The notes under the pieces were generated by a model that saw only the letters and a program-made list of their open reading frames with translations, made no database searches and was not told the DNA's origin. Positions 52,221-61,718 of a DNA stretch of 64,000 nt are shown in pieces. Each line of letters begins with the position of its first letter. The first letter of the stretch is position 1. Origin of the DNA: Pusillimonas caeni (GTDB lineage: Bacteria > Pseudomonadota > Gammaproteobacteria > Burkholderiales > Burkholderiaceae_B). The stretch spans positions 496,001 to 560,000 of the forward strand of contig NZ_PDUW01000002.1 of assembly GCF_003545815.1 (NCBI RefSeq), given 5' to 3'. Both the position numbers and the translations under genes were made by a program.

Positions 52221-52271
52221 GGGGAAAACCCCGAAACCGGTGTACTGAGAAGTCAGCTTCTCAACACCGGT
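52221..52271 (-). terminator. Terminator hairpin after trpC
   Basis: accggtgt and acaccggt (52236-52243 and 52264-52271) enclose a second pair, gagaag and cttctc. On the reverse strand the stem is followed by ttcggggttttcccc, a small second hairpin with a T run. It lies 10 bp past the trpC stop. Confidence 0.75.
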
Positions 52272-52281
52272 ATTACCCGCG

Positions 52282-53070
52282 TCAGAAAAACAGTTCCTGC
52301 AGCGCTTTGCCCGGTTCTTCGGCGCGCATGAAGCGTTCGCCGACGAGGAAGGCGTGCACGCCGTGGGAGCGCATGAGGTCGACGTCTTCGCGCGCGAGGA
52401 TGGCGCTTTCGGTGACCACGCGCTTGCCTTCGGGGATGAGGGGCAGCAGGTCGATGGTGTTTTGCAGCGACACCTCGAAGGTGCGCAGATTACGGTTGTT
52501 GATGCCGATGAGGGGAGTTTGCAGCTGCAGAGCGGTGTCGAGTTCGTCGCGGTCGTGCACTTCGACGAGCACGTCCATGTCCAGTTCGAGCGCCAGGCTT
52601 TCGAGCTCTTTGAGCTGGTCCAGGCTCAGCGCGGCGACGATCAACAGCACGCAGTCCGCGCCCAGGGCGCGGGCATGGGCGATCTGGTAGGGGTCGATCA
52701 TGAAGTCCTTGCGCAGCACGGGCAGCGAGCACGCGGCGCGTGCCTGACGCAGGTAGTCGTACGAGCCCTGGAAGAACTTTACGTCGGTGAGCACCGACAG
52801 GCAGGCGGCGCCATGGGCGGCGTACGAGCAGGCAATGTCGGCGGGGTTGAAGTCTTCGCGGATGACGCCCTTGGAGGGCGAGGCTTTCTTGACTTCGGCG
52901 ATGACGCCCGGCTTGCCCTGGGCGATTTTGTCTTCGATGGCGCGGATGAAGCCCCGCACGTCCTTGCGGCTTTTGGCTTCGCGCAGCACGTCGGCTTCGC
53001 TGCGCATCTGGCGCGCTGCGGAAACCTCGGATTTCTTGGTGGCGAGGATTTTTTCTAGTATGTCGTTCAT
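52282..53070 (-). CDS. trpC: TrpC, indole-3-glycerol phosphate synthase
   Basis: A 262-residue barrel enzyme that closes the indole ring. The N-terminal [20 protein letters not shown], the catalytic Lys in [15 protein letters not shown], and [12 protein letters not shown] are diagnostic. It is a single-function protein, not fused to TrpF. It is last in the trpGDC operon and followed by a terminator. Confidence 0.97.
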   Translation of the reverse strand: MNDILEKILATKKSEVSAARQMRSEADVLREAKSRKDVRGFIRAIEDKIAQGKPGVIAEVKKASPSKGVIREDFNPADIACSYAAHGAACLSVLTDVKFFQGSYDYLRQARAACSLPVLRKDFMIDPYQIAHARALGADCVLLIVAALSLDQLKELESLALELDMDVLVEVHDRDELDTALQLQTPLIGINNRNLRTFEVSLQNTIDLLPLIPEGKRVVTESAILAREDVDLMRSHGVHAFLVGERFMRAEEPGKALQELFF

Positions 53071-53191
53071 CGGTTTCTCCGGGGCGGCATATCACCAACG
53101 GGCGGCCGCTTTGACTGCGCAACAGGCAAAGGCCGCCTTGCGTCGGTGGCCGGACAGGCCCGGTGGGCGCCTGCCAGGCAGGGCAACAAGA

Positions 53192-54217
53192 TTACAGTTT
53201 TTGTGTGAAAGCCGCGAAATCTTCGAGTTTGGCGCGGGCGGCACCGCTTGCTATGGCTTCAAATGCTAGTTTCAATCCCTGTTGGATGGAATCGGCCTTA
53301 TTGCCGGCGTAGATTGCCAAGCCTGCATTGAAAGCTACGATATCACGAGCGGCGCCCGGGACGTTATCGAGGGCTTCCTTGATGAGCTGGGCGGACTCTT
53401 CGCGGTTCTCGACCTTGAGCGAGCGGTTGGAGATCATGGACATGCCGAAATCCTCGGGATGGATCTCGTATTCGATGACCTGGCCGTCCTTGAGCTCGCC
53501 GACCAGGGTGGGCGCGCCCAGCGAGGCTTCGTCCATGCCGTCCTTGCCGTGCACGATCAGCACGTGCTTGGAGCCCAGGCGCTGCAGCACGCGCACCTGG
53601 ATGCCCACCAGGTCGGAGTGGAACACGCCCATCAGCTGGTTCGAGGCATTGGCGGGATTGGTCAGCGGGCCCAGGATGTTGAATATGGTTTTGACGCCCA
53701 GCTCTTTGCGCAGCGAGGCGACGTTCTTCATGGCGCCGTGATGGGCGGGCGCGAACATGAAGCCGATGCCGGTGGCCTCGATGCACTCGTTGATCTGTTC
53801 GGGCGTCAGATTGATGTTGATGCCCAGGGCTTCGACCACGTCGGCGCTGCCGGACGAGGACGAGGCGCTGCGGCCGCCATGCTTGGCGATCTTGGCGCCT
53901 GCCGCGGCCGCCACGAACATGGCGGCGGTGGAGATGTTGAAGGTCTTGGTGCCGTCGCCGCCGGTGCCGCACATATCCAGCAGCTCGTCCGGATCTTGCG
54001 TCTTCACCTGCAGGGCGAATTCGCGCATCACCTGGGCGGCGGCGGTGATTTCGCCGATGGTTTCCTTCTTGACGCGCAGCCCCATGATCAGGGCGGAGGC
54101 GATCTGCGGCGACATTTCGCCGCGCATCAGCATGCGCATCAGATGCAGCATTTCTTCGTGGAAGATCTCGCGATGCTCGATGCAGCGCGCCAGGGCGTCG
54201 GTGAGGGAGATGGTCAT
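53192..54217 (-). CDS. trpD: TrpD, anthranilate phosphoribosyltransferase
   Basis: A 341-residue enzyme that adds phosphoribose to anthranilate. The PRPP-binding motif is [17 protein letters not shown] and the anthranilate site includes [15 protein letters not shown], where SSSSGSAD is the family pattern. [20 protein letters not shown] is conserved. Separate from TrpG here (no fusion). It lies 18 bp downstream of trpG. Confidence 0.97.
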   Translation of the reverse strand: MTISLTDALARCIEHREIFHEEMLHLMRMLMRGEMSPQIASALIMGLRVKKETIGEITAAAQVMREFALQVKTQDPDELLDMCGTGGDGTKTFNISTAAMFVAAAAGAKIAKHGGRSASSSSGSADVVEALGININLTPEQINECIEATGIGFMFAPAHHGAMKNVASLRKELGVKTIFNILGPLTNPANASNQLMGVFHSDLVGIQVRVLQRLGSKHVLIVHGKDGMDEASLGAPTLVGELKDGQVIEYEIHPEDFGMSMISNRSLKVENREESAQLIKEALDNVPGAARDIVAFNAGLAIYAGNKADSIQQGLKLAFEAIASGAARAKLEDFAAFTQKL

Positions 54218-54235
54218 GAGAATTCCTTTGTTATT

Positions 54236-54802
54236 TCAGATGTCCAGGAAGTTGCGCAGCAGGGCGTGGCCGTGCTCGCTGAGTATCGATTCGGGATGGA
54301 ACTGCACGCCGTAGACCGGCAGCGTCTTGTGGCGTACGCCCATGATTTCGCCGTCGTCGCTTTCGGCGGTGATCTCCAGGCAGCCGGGCATGGAGTCGCG
54401 CTCGATGACCAGGGAGTGGTAGCGGGTGACGGTATAGGGCGAGGGCAGGCCGGCGAAGACGTCGGTGCCGCCGTGGGTAATGGGCGAAGTCTTGCCGTGC
54501 ATCTGCTTGCCGGCCCGGACGATGTTGCCGCCGAAGGCCGCCCCGATGGCCTGATGCCCCAGGCAGACGCCGAGAATGGGCAGCTTGCCCGCAAAGGCCT
54601 GGATCAGTTCGACGGAAATACCGGCCTCGGCCGGAGAGCATGGGCCCGGCGAGACGCAGATGCGGTCGGGCCGCAGCTGGGCGATGGCTTCGAGCGAGGT
54701 CTGGTCGTTGCGCAGCACCGTGACGTCTTCGCCGAGTTCGCCGAAGTACTGGACGAGGTTGTAGGTGAACGAGTCGTAGTTGTCTAGCATCAGCAGTTTC
54801 AT
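54236..54802 (-). CDS. trpG: TrpG, glutamine amidotransferase of anthranilate synthase
   Basis: A 188-residue class I amidotransferase. The nucleophile Cys is in [11 protein letters not shown], and the His-Glu pair in [31 protein letters not shown] opens the protein. It supplies ammonia to TrpE; trpE is not found next to it here, so the partner must be encoded elsewhere. Members of this family may also serve PabB. The ATG overlaps the stop of a short upstream frame. Confidence 0.95.
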   Translation of the reverse strand: MKLLMLDNYDSFTYNLVQYFGELGEDVTVLRNDQTSLEAIAQLRPDRICVSPGPCSPAEAGISVELIQAFAGKLPILGVCLGHQAIGAAFGGNIVRAGKQMHGKTSPITHGGTDVFAGLPSPYTVTRYHSLVIERDSMPGCLEITAESDDGEIMGVRHKTLPVYGVQFHPESILSEHGHALLRNFLDI

Positions 54803-54987
54803 GGTCTTGCCTTGATTCGGAATGGATAAACCGCCGGACGCGCGAAGCGGCCCGGGGCGGTGCAAGCGGGAATCAAGCTGATGCGCCATCGCTGTGCAAG
54901 CCCGGCCATGCCCAGGGGCGAGCCGCAGCGGATCGGATGCGAGCCGTATGCGTGGCGAGTTGCGAATGCGATGGAGAGGGTGGACAT
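54799..54987 (-). CDS. 62-codon frame coupled to trpG (possible leader)
   Basis: A frame of 62 codons begins with ATG 8 bases after aaggag, the best ribosome site in the region. It ends in a TGA that overlaps the trpG ATG (ATGA). The peptide (starting [17 protein letters not shown]) has only one Trp and no recognisable domain. Translation through it would deliver ribosomes to trpG, which has no good ribosome site of its own. It is not a classical Trp attenuation leader. Confidence 0.5.
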   Translation of the reverse strand: MSTLSIAFATRHAYGSHPIRCGSPLGMAGLAQRWRISLIPACTAPGRFARPAVYPFRIKARP

Positions 54988-55406
54988 CGGTGTAGCTCCT
55001 TGCTGGGAGCCGCCGTGCCGGGGTGCGTGTTTGAAGCCTTTTGACTGGAACTTGCCTACCGGTACGGCGGCAAGTTGCGGTTCGTGACCGCGACGACATG
55101 CCGCTTCCTATTGGAAGCGCCACCAGGTGGTGTTGTAGCAGGTCGAGAACGATAGAGTCATGGCTGATTGGTTCGATATGCGCCGAGCCGGGAGGAAATA
55201 CCCGAAAGGCAGCGCAAGTTTACACGACTGTTCTCGATTGCGTCCAGTGGGACATTTTGCCTGTCCCCCGCAATGGTGCGGAAGGAAGAGAAGCGCCGGA
55301 AGGGGCCTGGCCGAATCCGGCTCCTCTTTGCGCCCCACCTTTGTCCCGGCCCTCGCGAGGGCCGTCACAAAGGTGGGGCGCGAACCGGGCGCTGCTTGGC
55401 GGAGAC
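54988..55406. other. Gap without genes between trpG leader and binding-protein gene
   Basis: I see no credible gene. The stretch must hold the promoter of the trp genes (reverse strand) and the terminator of the 55407-56576 gene. The only clear structure is the nested inverted repeat at 55330-55381. The open frames here are short and lack ribosome sites. Confidence 0.6.
55330..55381. repeat. Nested perfect inverted repeat (15-bp arms)
   Basis: gcgccccacctttgt (55330-55344) pairs exactly with acaaaggtggggcgc (55367-55381). Within the central 22 bases, ggccctcgcgagggcc (55349-55364) is itself a perfect palindrome. It lies 26 bp after the stop of the binding-protein gene and may act as its terminator, though no T run is visible, or it may be a dispersed palindromic element. 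Confidence 0.8.
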
Positions 55407-56576
55407 TTATTCTTTGCCCGGATCCTTGAAGTCGGCGATTTTGTCGATTTCGACGTTCTGCAGCTTGCCGTCGACCCGTTCGACCTTGCGTATGTAGACG
55501 TTTTGGATGATGTCGCGGGTTTCGGGATCGATCTGGATGGGGCCGCGGGGGCTTTCCCACCGGGTGCCCTTGGCCGCTTCGAGGAAAACGCCGCCGCCGG
55601 CGTCGCCCTTGGTGCGGGCCAGTACGTCGTAGATCAGGTGCATGCCGTCGTAGCCGGCCACCGACATGAAGTTGGGGCGCTTGTTGGGGTAGGCCTTGTA
55701 ATAAGCCTGCGTATAGGCTTTGTTCAGGGCCGAGTCATGGGCTTCGGAGTAATGCATGGAGTTGATCACGCCCAGCGCCGGGTCGCCCATGGCGTCCAGC
55801 ACGTCTTCGTCGGTGAGGTCGCCGGTGGCGATCAGCTTGATGCCGGCATCGGCCAGGCCGCGGTCCTTGTAGCCCTTCAGGAAGGCTACGCCTTGCTCGC
55901 CCGCCGGCACGAACAGGAATACGGCGTCCGCCTTGGAGTCTTTGACCCGCTGCAGGAAAGGTGAAAAATCGGGGTTCTGGACAGGGGTGCGAACCTGTCC
56001 GACGATTTCTCCGCCCGCCTCGGTGAAAGTCTTGATGAACTGCTTTTCGGCGTCATGGCCGGGCCCGAAGTCGGCCGCCACGGTATATACCTTCTTGATG
56101 CCGTTGTTGGCGGCCCAGGTCGCGATGGGAGCCGTGGTCTGGGGCAGCGTCATCGAGACGCGCAAGAGGTAGGGCGATTTGGTGGTGATCGACGAGGTGG
56201 CGGCGTTCATGATGATGGTCGGGATCTTGGCCTGCGTCGACACGGGCGCCACGGCGAAGGCCGAGGGCGTCAGCCCGAAGCCGGCCAGGATGTCCACCTT
56301 GTCCTGCACGATCAGTTCCTGGGCGGCGCGCTTGCTTACCTCGGGGGCCACCCCGGTGTCGTCCTTGACGATGAGCACGACCTTGCGGTCGCCGATCGTG
56401 TCGCCGTGCTCCTGGATGTACAGCCTGGCCCCGTTCAGAATCTGCTGCCCATAGGAAGAAAAAGGACCGGACATGGGCAGCACCATGCCGATCTTCAGGT
56501 CCGCGGCGTGGCCGACGGCCGCGGCGCCGAGCAGGCCCGCGGCGATTCCCAGTTGTACACCTAGCTTGAATTTCAT
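55407..56576 (-). CDS. Liv-type ABC substrate-binding protein (gentisate island)
   Basis: A 389-residue type I periplasmic binding protein with a clear Sec signal (MKFKLGVQLGIAAGLLGAAA, cleaved after HAA). The mature protein begins DLKIGMVLPMSGPFSSYGQQ. It is divergent from the bicupin dioxygenase gene and not next to its own permeases; the Liv F-G-M-H set at 59267-62596 is the obvious partner. Ligand probably an aromatic acid from context. Confidence 0.9.
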   Translation of the reverse strand: MKFKLGVQLGIAAGLLGAAAVGHAADLKIGMVLPMSGPFSSYGQQILNGARLYIQEHGDTIGDRKVVLIVKDDTGVAPEVSKRAAQELIVQDKVDILAGFGLTPSAFAVAPVSTQAKIPTIIMNAATSSITTKSPYLLRVSMTLPQTTAPIATWAANNGIKKVYTVAADFGPGHDAEKQFIKTFTEAGGEIVGQVRTPVQNPDFSPFLQRVKDSKADAVFLFVPAGEQGVAFLKGYKDRGLADAGIKLIATGDLTDEDVLDAMGDPALGVINSMHYSEAHDSALNKAYTQAYYKAYPNKRPNFMSVAGYDGMHLIYDVLARTKGDAGGGVFLEAAKGTRWESPRGPIQIDPETRDIIQNVYIRKVERVDGKLQNVEIDKIADFKDPGKE

Positions 56577-56660
56577 TTGGAGTGCTCCTCGCAGTGGTTG
56601 CGTGCGCGGCGGCCGCTAGCCCGGCGCCGTGATCCGCATGGTTTTTATAAATAGTAAGGA

Positions 56661-56693
56661 AGGCTGACTTTATTCTAGAAAGTAAAGCAGCCT
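56661..56693. promoter_or_regulatory. Operator-like palindrome in the divergent promoter region
   Basis: aggctgactta-like arms: aggctg-a-cttta and taaag-cagcct flank ttctagaaag, giving an 11-bp interrupted inverted repeat. It overlaps the -10 box of the binding-protein promoter. The AraC-type regulator at 58248 or another factor may bind it. Confidence 0.55.
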
Positions 56694-56707
56694 GACTATT
56701 TTGTCAA
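56679..56707 (-). promoter_or_regulatory. Promoter of the binding-protein gene
   Basis: On the reverse strand a perfect TTGACA (complement of 56702-56707) is followed after 17 bp by TACTTT (complement of 56679-56684), a poor -10 box. A strong -35 with a weak -10 covered by a palindrome suggests a regulated promoter. Confidence 0.55.
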
Positions 56708-56894
56708 GACAGCCGGCCGCCGAATCGGTGCGGCGCTGGAAACGTGCATTTGTCCTTTTTGGGATGAAGCCTGGCCTGAAGCGGATAGAGGGCGGACCGG
56801 AGATTCGATATCTTTTCCACATCGGCAATGGCCGCGCGGAATCGAACGAGCCGGCCCATTGCCTTCCTTGAAACTTGCCGGAAGGAGAACCATC

Positions 56895-58022
56895 ATGCCG
56901 GACGTTGTTTATGACGCCTACCGCGAGGACGTCGCGGGCCGGGCGAACGTGCAGGACACCCCCGAGCTGCTGGAGTATTACGGCGAACTGGAGCGGCTGG
57001 GAACCGCTGCGTTGTGGACCGTGGCCAACAAGATAGAGCCGTGGCAGCCCAAGTCCCAGTCCGTGCCGATGATCTGGCGCTACCGTGATCTGCGCGAGCA
57101 CGTGCTGCGCTCGGTCTCTCTCGTCTCGCCCGAGAAGGCGGGCCGCCGCGTCATCTATCTGGACAATCCCGGCCGCCGCGATGTGGCGGCGGCGGTGGGC
57201 TGGCTGTACTCGGGCCTGCAGGTCATGCATCCGGGGGAGGCCGCTTCGGCGCACTGGCATTCGTCGTCGGCGCTGCGCTTCATCATGGAAGGACGCGGGG
57301 CCTACACCATCGTCAACGGCCACAAGATGACACTGGGCGCCAACGACTTCGTCATCACGCCCAACGGCTGCTGGCACGAGCATGGCGTAGAAGAAAGCGG
57401 CTTGCCCTGCATCTGGCAGGACGGCCTGGACATTCCCCTGGCCAATGCCATGGAGGCGGGCTTTTTCGGCGTGCATCCGGACCTGCATCAGGCGGTCGGC
57501 CATCCGGTCGACGATTCGGTGGGAATCTGGGGGGCGCCGGGCTTGCGTCCGCAGGACGCCAGGTGGAGCGCGCCCTACTCGCCATTGTTCAAGTATCAAT
57601 GGGAGCCCACCTACGAGGCCTTGCTGAACTATGCCAAGGCGGCCGAGGCCAACCCTTATGACTGCCATTTGATGCACTACACCAACCCGGTGACGGGCGG
57701 CCACGTCATGTCGACCATGGGCGCCAGCATGCAGTTGCTCATGCCGGGCTTCGCCGGCAAGGCCCATCGCCACACGGGCAGCTTCCTGTACCAGGTGGCC
57801 AAGGGCCGCGGCCACTCCATCATCAATGGCAGGCGCTTCGATTGGCAAGAGCACGATATTTTCTGTGTTCCGTCGTGGGCGTGGCACGAACATGCCAACG
57901 CCTCGCAAACCGAGGACGCCTGCCTGTTCTGCTTCAACGACCTGCCGGCCATCGAGGCCATGGGCTTCTATCGCGAAGAAGCGCTGGCCGACAACCGCGG
58001 CCGCCAGCCCGTCATGGCGTGA
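56895..58022 (+). CDS. Gentisate 1,2-dioxygenase-type bicupin
   Basis: A 375-residue bicupin ring-cleaving dioxygenase. The N-terminal cupin has the iron-binding His-x-His in EAASAHWHSSSALRFIMEG and a third His in NGCWHEHG; the C-terminal cupin carries HRHTGSFLYQV and FCVPSWAWHEH. The start at 56895 has gaaggag. It would open gentisate (or salicylate/1-hydroxy-2-naphthoate) to a pyruvate derivative with Fe(II) and O2. Maleylpyruvate-handling genes are not in the window. An AraC regulator follows. Confidence 0.88.
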   Translation: MPDVVYDAYREDVAGRANVQDTPELLEYYGELERLGTAALWTVANKIEPWQPKSQSVPMIWRYRDLREHVLRSVSLVSPEKAGRRVIYLDNPGRRDVAAAVGWLYSGLQVMHPGEAASAHWHSSSALRFIMEGRGAYTIVNGHKMTLGANDFVITPNGCWHEHGVEESGLPCIWQDGLDIPLANAMEAGFFGVHPDLHQAVGHPVDDSVGIWGAPGLRPQDARWSAPYSPLFKYQWEPTYEALLNYAKAAEANPYDCHLMHYTNPVTGGHVMSTMGASMQLLMPGFAGKAHRHTGSFLYQVAKGRGHSIINGRRFDWQEHDIFCVPSWAWHEHANASQTEDACLFCFNDLPAIEAMGFYREEALADNRGRQPVMA

Positions 58023-58247
58023 CCGCGCATCGTGCACCGGCTTGAATGCCGGCGCATCTTTCGACGGGTTGCCGCATCAGGCCGCAACGCCCGGCTCCGC
58101 CCCGGGCGGCTGTACCGCCCGGCGCTATACTGGTTCATATAAAAGCTTGGACCTACAAGCTTGAACTTGGTCCGGCATGTCTTTTCCAGCGTGCCGGTCG
58201 GGACGCCGGCCAGGGGCCGTCGCCTTACAAGAGCCGGGAGGCCGAAC

Positions 58248-59249
58248 ATGGCCCACACAATGGCGGGATGGACCCAAGCCCTTCTTGCGCAGCACGTATT
58301 GTTTGCGTCGCAGGACGTCGACGAGGTGCGGACCCGCGTCGCCGAACTTCTCAACGACCACGTGCTCGAGCCGCGGGGCTCCACGCTGGCTGCACGCCTG
58401 AACGGGGTGCAGGCCGACGCCCTCGGCCTGTGGATGCTCGAATACGGCGAGGCGGTGGTGGTCGAAGAAACCCGGCCGGGCGGGGACTTCCTGCTGATTC
58501 AATTGCCGCTGTCCGGATCGGTGGGCGTCGAATGCGAAGAAGGCAGCTGGACGGTCAGCCCGGGCAGCGGGTTGATCATGCCGTCCAATGTGCCGCATCG
58601 CCTGAACTGGGAGGCGGGCGCTTCCCAGATCATCCTCAAGGTGCCGCTTGCCCGCCTGCTGCTTGAATATGGCAGCCTGACCGGAACCCGTCCCGGCGAA
58701 CCTTTGCGCTTCAACCGGCAGATCGAACTGAATTCGTCCGAGGGCGAGCAATGGAGCGCCCTGATGCGCTACTTTTGCGAGCAGGTCGCCCGCCCGTCGA
58801 AATTGGGCTGGCTGAAGGCGCGGATGGCCGAAGAGGCCCTTATGCGCCACCTGCTGTGCGCGCAGTCGATTTCACTTCATGAACATTACCTGGGCGGCCA
58901 GGGCCGCGAAGTGCCCAAGCGTTTGCAGCGGGCGCGGGCCTTCATGGAAGCCAATCTGCAGGAGGACATCTCGCTGGAGGACATAGCCGGCCACAGCGGG
59001 ACCAGTGCCAGGAACCTGTCCCGCATGTGCCGGGTGCAATACGGCGCCAGCCCCATGCAGCTGCTGCGGGACATGCGCCTGGACAGAGCGCGGCGGGAAT
59101 TGAGCGAGGCGCCGGCGGATGCCAGCGTATCGGACGTGGCGCTGCGTTGGGGCTGCGCCCATCTTGGCCGCTTCGCCGCCGCCTACCGGCAGCGGTTTGG
59201 CGAAGCGCCCCACGAAACGCTGGCGGCCGGACGGGCGCGCCGCCGGTAG
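58248..59249 (+). CDS. AraC-family transcriptional regulator
   Basis: A 333-residue regulator: an N-terminal cupin-like sensing domain (AraC_binding_2 type, with EEGSWTVSPGSGLIMPSNVP) and a C-terminal double helix-turn-helix (LQEDISLEDIAGHSGTSARN, then WGCAHLGRFAAAYRQRFGEA). The start at 58248 has gggagg at ideal spacing; the longer frame lacks this. It probably activates the dioxygenase and the Liv transporter of this island on sensing an aromatic acid. Confidence 0.9.
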   Translation: MAHTMAGWTQALLAQHVLFASQDVDEVRTRVAELLNDHVLEPRGSTLAARLNGVQADALGLWMLEYGEAVVVEETRPGGDFLLIQLPLSGSVGVECEEGSWTVSPGSGLIMPSNVPHRLNWEAGASQIILKVPLARLLLEYGSLTGTRPGEPLRFNRQIELNSSEGEQWSALMRYFCEQVARPSKLGWLKARMAEEALMRHLLCAQSISLHEHYLGGQGREVPKRLQRARAFMEANLQEDISLEDIAGHSGTSARNLSRMCRVQYGASPMQLLRDMRLDRARRELSEAPADASVSDVALRWGCAHLGRFAAAYRQRFGEAPHETLAAGRARRR

Positions 59250-59266
59250 CCGGACCGCGAGCACCC

Positions 59267-59977
59267 TCAGCCGGTCCCGGTGATGATTTTCATGGTCTCG
59301 GGATGCTTGGTAGCTTCGTCCAGGGTGCCGTGAAAAACGATTTCGCCGCGCTCGATGACGTAGATGCGGTCGGCGAAGCTGGGCAGGTGATAGAAATTGG
59401 ACTCGGCCAGCAGCACCGAGCGCCCTTGCCGAAGGATTTCGCGCAACCCATCGCTGATGGTGGGAAGAATCGCCGGCGACAGACCTTCGAAGGCCTCGTC
59501 GAGAATGAGCATTTCGGGATCCAGGGCGATGGCCCGGGCGATGGACACCATTTTGCGCTCGCCGCCGGACAGTTGCTGTCCGCCCCGATGCAGGTACTGC
59601 TTGAGCTTGGGGAATATGTTGTACGCGACCTGGATGCGCTCGTGCGAAGACTTGGCGGTTTTACGTGTCCAGGTGGGCAGGGCGATGTTGTCTTCGACAG
59701 TGAGGTCGCCGAACACGTCGCTGCCTTCGGGCGTATAGCCCAGGCCCAGGTTGGCCATGGCATAGGTGGGCAGGCCGCTGAGCTTCTTGGACTTCCAGTG
59801 GATGTCGCCGCTGTCGAGCTTCTGATAGCCCATGATGCTGCGCAGCGTGGTGGTCTTGCCGGCGCCGTTGCGGCCCACCAGACAGACGAGTTCTCCGGGC
59901 GCGACCGAAAGCGAGACGTCGCGCAGCACCTGGTTGCCCAGTAAGGTGACGGATACCTTGTTGAGTTCGAGTGACAT
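59267..59977 (-). CDS. LivF-type ABC ATPase (cluster 2)
   Basis: A 236-residue ATPase with Walker A GRNGAGKTT, signature LSGGERKMV, Walker B MLILDEAFEGLSP and the LivF-typical GLGYTPEGSDVFGDLT. It follows livG with no gap between stop and start. It is the last gene of the cluster and converges on the AraC gene. It powers uptake by the LivM/LivH pair upstream. Confidence 0.93.
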   Translation of the reverse strand: MSLELNKVSVTLLGNQVLRDVSLSVAPGELVCLVGRNGAGKTTTLRSIMGYQKLDSGDIHWKSKKLSGLPTYAMANLGLGYTPEGSDVFGDLTVEDNIALPTWTRKTAKSSHERIQVAYNIFPKLKQYLHRGGQQLSGGERKMVSIARAIALDPEMLILDEAFEGLSPAILPTISDGLREILRQGRSVLLAESNFYHLPSFADRIYVIERGEIVFHGTLDEATKHPETMKIITGTG

Positions 59978-60763
59978 TCAGTGGCTTCCTTTGCCGACCA
60001 CGATGGACAGCACTTCTTCGTTCTGGAAGAACTCTTTGGCGGGCGAGTCGGCGATCTTGGCGCCGTCCTGCATGGCGATGATGCGGGTGGAATAGCGCGA
60101 CACCAGATCCATGTCGTGCTCGACCAGCATGATGGCGCCGACATTCATTTTGTCGGTGGCCGCCAAGAGGGTTTCCATGATGCCGTATTTGTCGGCGGTG
60201 GAGACGCCGGCCGTGGGTTCGTCGAGCAGCAGCACCTTGGGGTGCAGGGCCAGCGCGCTGGCGACGTCCAGCAATTTGCGCTTGCCGTGCGGCAGGGCCG
60301 ACGACAGGACGTCCAGCGAGGTGTGCAGGCCGAAGGCCCGTGCCGTGTCCTCGACGATCTGCCCGATGGCTTTGTTGCTGCGGAAATTCTGCAGCATGCG
60401 CCAGCGCATCCCGCCGTACGAGCTGGCGGCCACGGCCAGGGTTTCGCGCACCGTCAGGTCGGGGAAGATGTTGACCAGCTGGAAGGCGCGCGCCAGGCCC
60501 TGGGTGGACAGCTTGACGATGTCGGCATCGACCAGCTTGCTGCCCAGGAAGAAAACCTCGCCCGTGGTGGGCGGAAACAGGCCGGTCAGGGTGTTGACCA
60601 AGGTGGTCTTGCCCGCGCCGTTGGGCCCTACGATGGACACGATCTCGCCCTTGCCCACGGTGAGCGAGACGTTGCGCAGCGCGACGAAGTCGCCGTAGCG
60701 CATGGAGACGTCGCGCGCCTCAAGCAGTGGATCGCGCTGGGCGGCGTTGTCTTGCGTCCGCAT
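59978..60763 (-). CDS. LivG-type ABC ATPase (cluster 2)
   Basis: A 261-residue ATPase: Walker A GPNGAGKTT, the degenerate signature LPHGKRKLLD usual in LivG, Walker B VLLLDEPTAGVS and switch His LVEHDMDLV. LARAFQLVNIFPDLTVRETL is the LivG hallmark. Its first 44 bp overlap the end of livM, a longer overlap than is common, so a later start is possible. Confidence 0.92.
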   Translation of the reverse strand: MRTQDNAAQRDPLLEARDVSMRYGDFVALRNVSLTVGKGEIVSIVGPNGAGKTTLVNTLTGLFPPTTGEVFFLGSKLVDADIVKLSTQGLARAFQLVNIFPDLTVRETLAVAASSYGGMRWRMLQNFRSNKAIGQIVEDTARAFGLHTSLDVLSSALPHGKRKLLDVASALALHPKVLLLDEPTAGVSTADKYGIMETLLAATDKMNVGAIMLVEHDMDLVSRYSTRIIAMQDGAKIADSPAKEFFQNEEVLSIVVGKGSH

Positions 60764-61718
60764 GGGTCTTGCCCTCCTTTTTGAGTTTGATGCGGCGCAG
60801 GCCGCCCAGGATTCCGCCGGGAAGCGCGATGACGATCAGCGCCAGGGCCAGGCCCACGAAGAAGCGCCAGTATTCGGTTTCGGCCATGAGCTGGTCCTGC
60901 ACCAGTATCATCACCAGGGAACCGACGGCCGGCCCCAGAAACTGCTGGTAGCCACCCAGGATGGTCATGAACACCAGGTGGCCAGAGTGCGTCCAGTACG
61001 AAAGCTCGGGGTCGGCCAGGCCGGTGAGCACGCCCAGCATCACGCCGCCGATCGCGCCATAGACCGCCGAGACGATGAAGGCCACCGTGCGCACCCAGCG
61101 CACCCGCACGCCCAGATACAGCGCCTTGACCGGATTGTCGCGCGAGGCGGTCAGGTGCAGCCCGTACGGCGAGCGCACCAGGCGCCACATGAGATAGCCC
61201 AGCACCACCAGCAGGATGAGGCAGTAGTAGTAAAAGGGACCGGTCAGGAAGCCGGTCTTGTTGTACATGTCGAGTTCCATGCCCAGCAGGGTGGGGCGGG
61301 GCACGCGCATGCCGCTTTCGCCGCCCGTCAGGTTGTAGAACTTGAACAGGATGGAGTGGAAGAGCATGCCGAAGGACAGCGTCAGCACCCCGAAGAAGAT
61401 GCCGGTGAAGCGGCTGGCCACCAGCGCCAGCGGTATCGACAGGCAAAGCGCCGCCACGATGGCCACTGCCAGCATGAGTTCGAACGAGGCAATGCCCAGC
61501 ACCGAGTACGAAGCCGCCGCCGCGTAGGCGCCGGCGGCGACGAACAGGGCGTGCCCGAAGGATAGCTGGCCGCCGTAGCCGAACAGCAGGTTGAAGCCCA
61601 GCAGAATGATGGCGTAGGCGAAGAACGGAATCAGCACCGTGAGGAAGTAGGCGGGCAGCACCAGGGGAGCCAAGGCCAGGGCCGCCAGGGAAATGACCAG
61701 CAGGATTCTAGACATCAT
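60720..61718 (-). CDS. LivM-type ABC permease (cluster 2)
   Basis: A 332-residue permease with about 9 spans; NLLFGYGGQLSFGHALFVAA near residue 44 and the ALYLGVRVRWVRTVAFIVSA block are hallmarks. The last 25 residues are basic (LRRIKLKKEGKTHADARQRR) and overlap the livG start. Its start overlaps the livH stop by 4 bp. Confidence 0.92.
   Translation of the reverse strand: MMSRILLVISLAALALAPLVLPAYFLTVLIPFFAYAIILLGFNLLFGYGGQLSFGHALFVAAGAYAAAASYSVLGIASFELMLAVAIVAALCLSIPLALVASRFTGIFFGVLTLSFGMLFHSILFKFYNLTGGESGMRVPRPTLLGMELDMYNKTGFLTGPFYYYCLILLVVLGYLMWRLVRSPYGLHLTASRDNPVKALYLGVRVRWVRTVAFIVSAVYGAIGGVMLGVLTGLADPELSYWTHSGHLVFMTILGGYQQFLGPAVGSLVMILVQDQLMAETEYWRFFVGLALALIVIALPGGILGGLRRIKLKKEGKTHADARQRRPARSTA

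Noticed and set aside
54799-55123. Classical trp attenuation leader before trpG
   Set aside because: The coupled 62-codon frame has a single Trp, no tandem Trp codons and no clear terminator/antiterminator pair.
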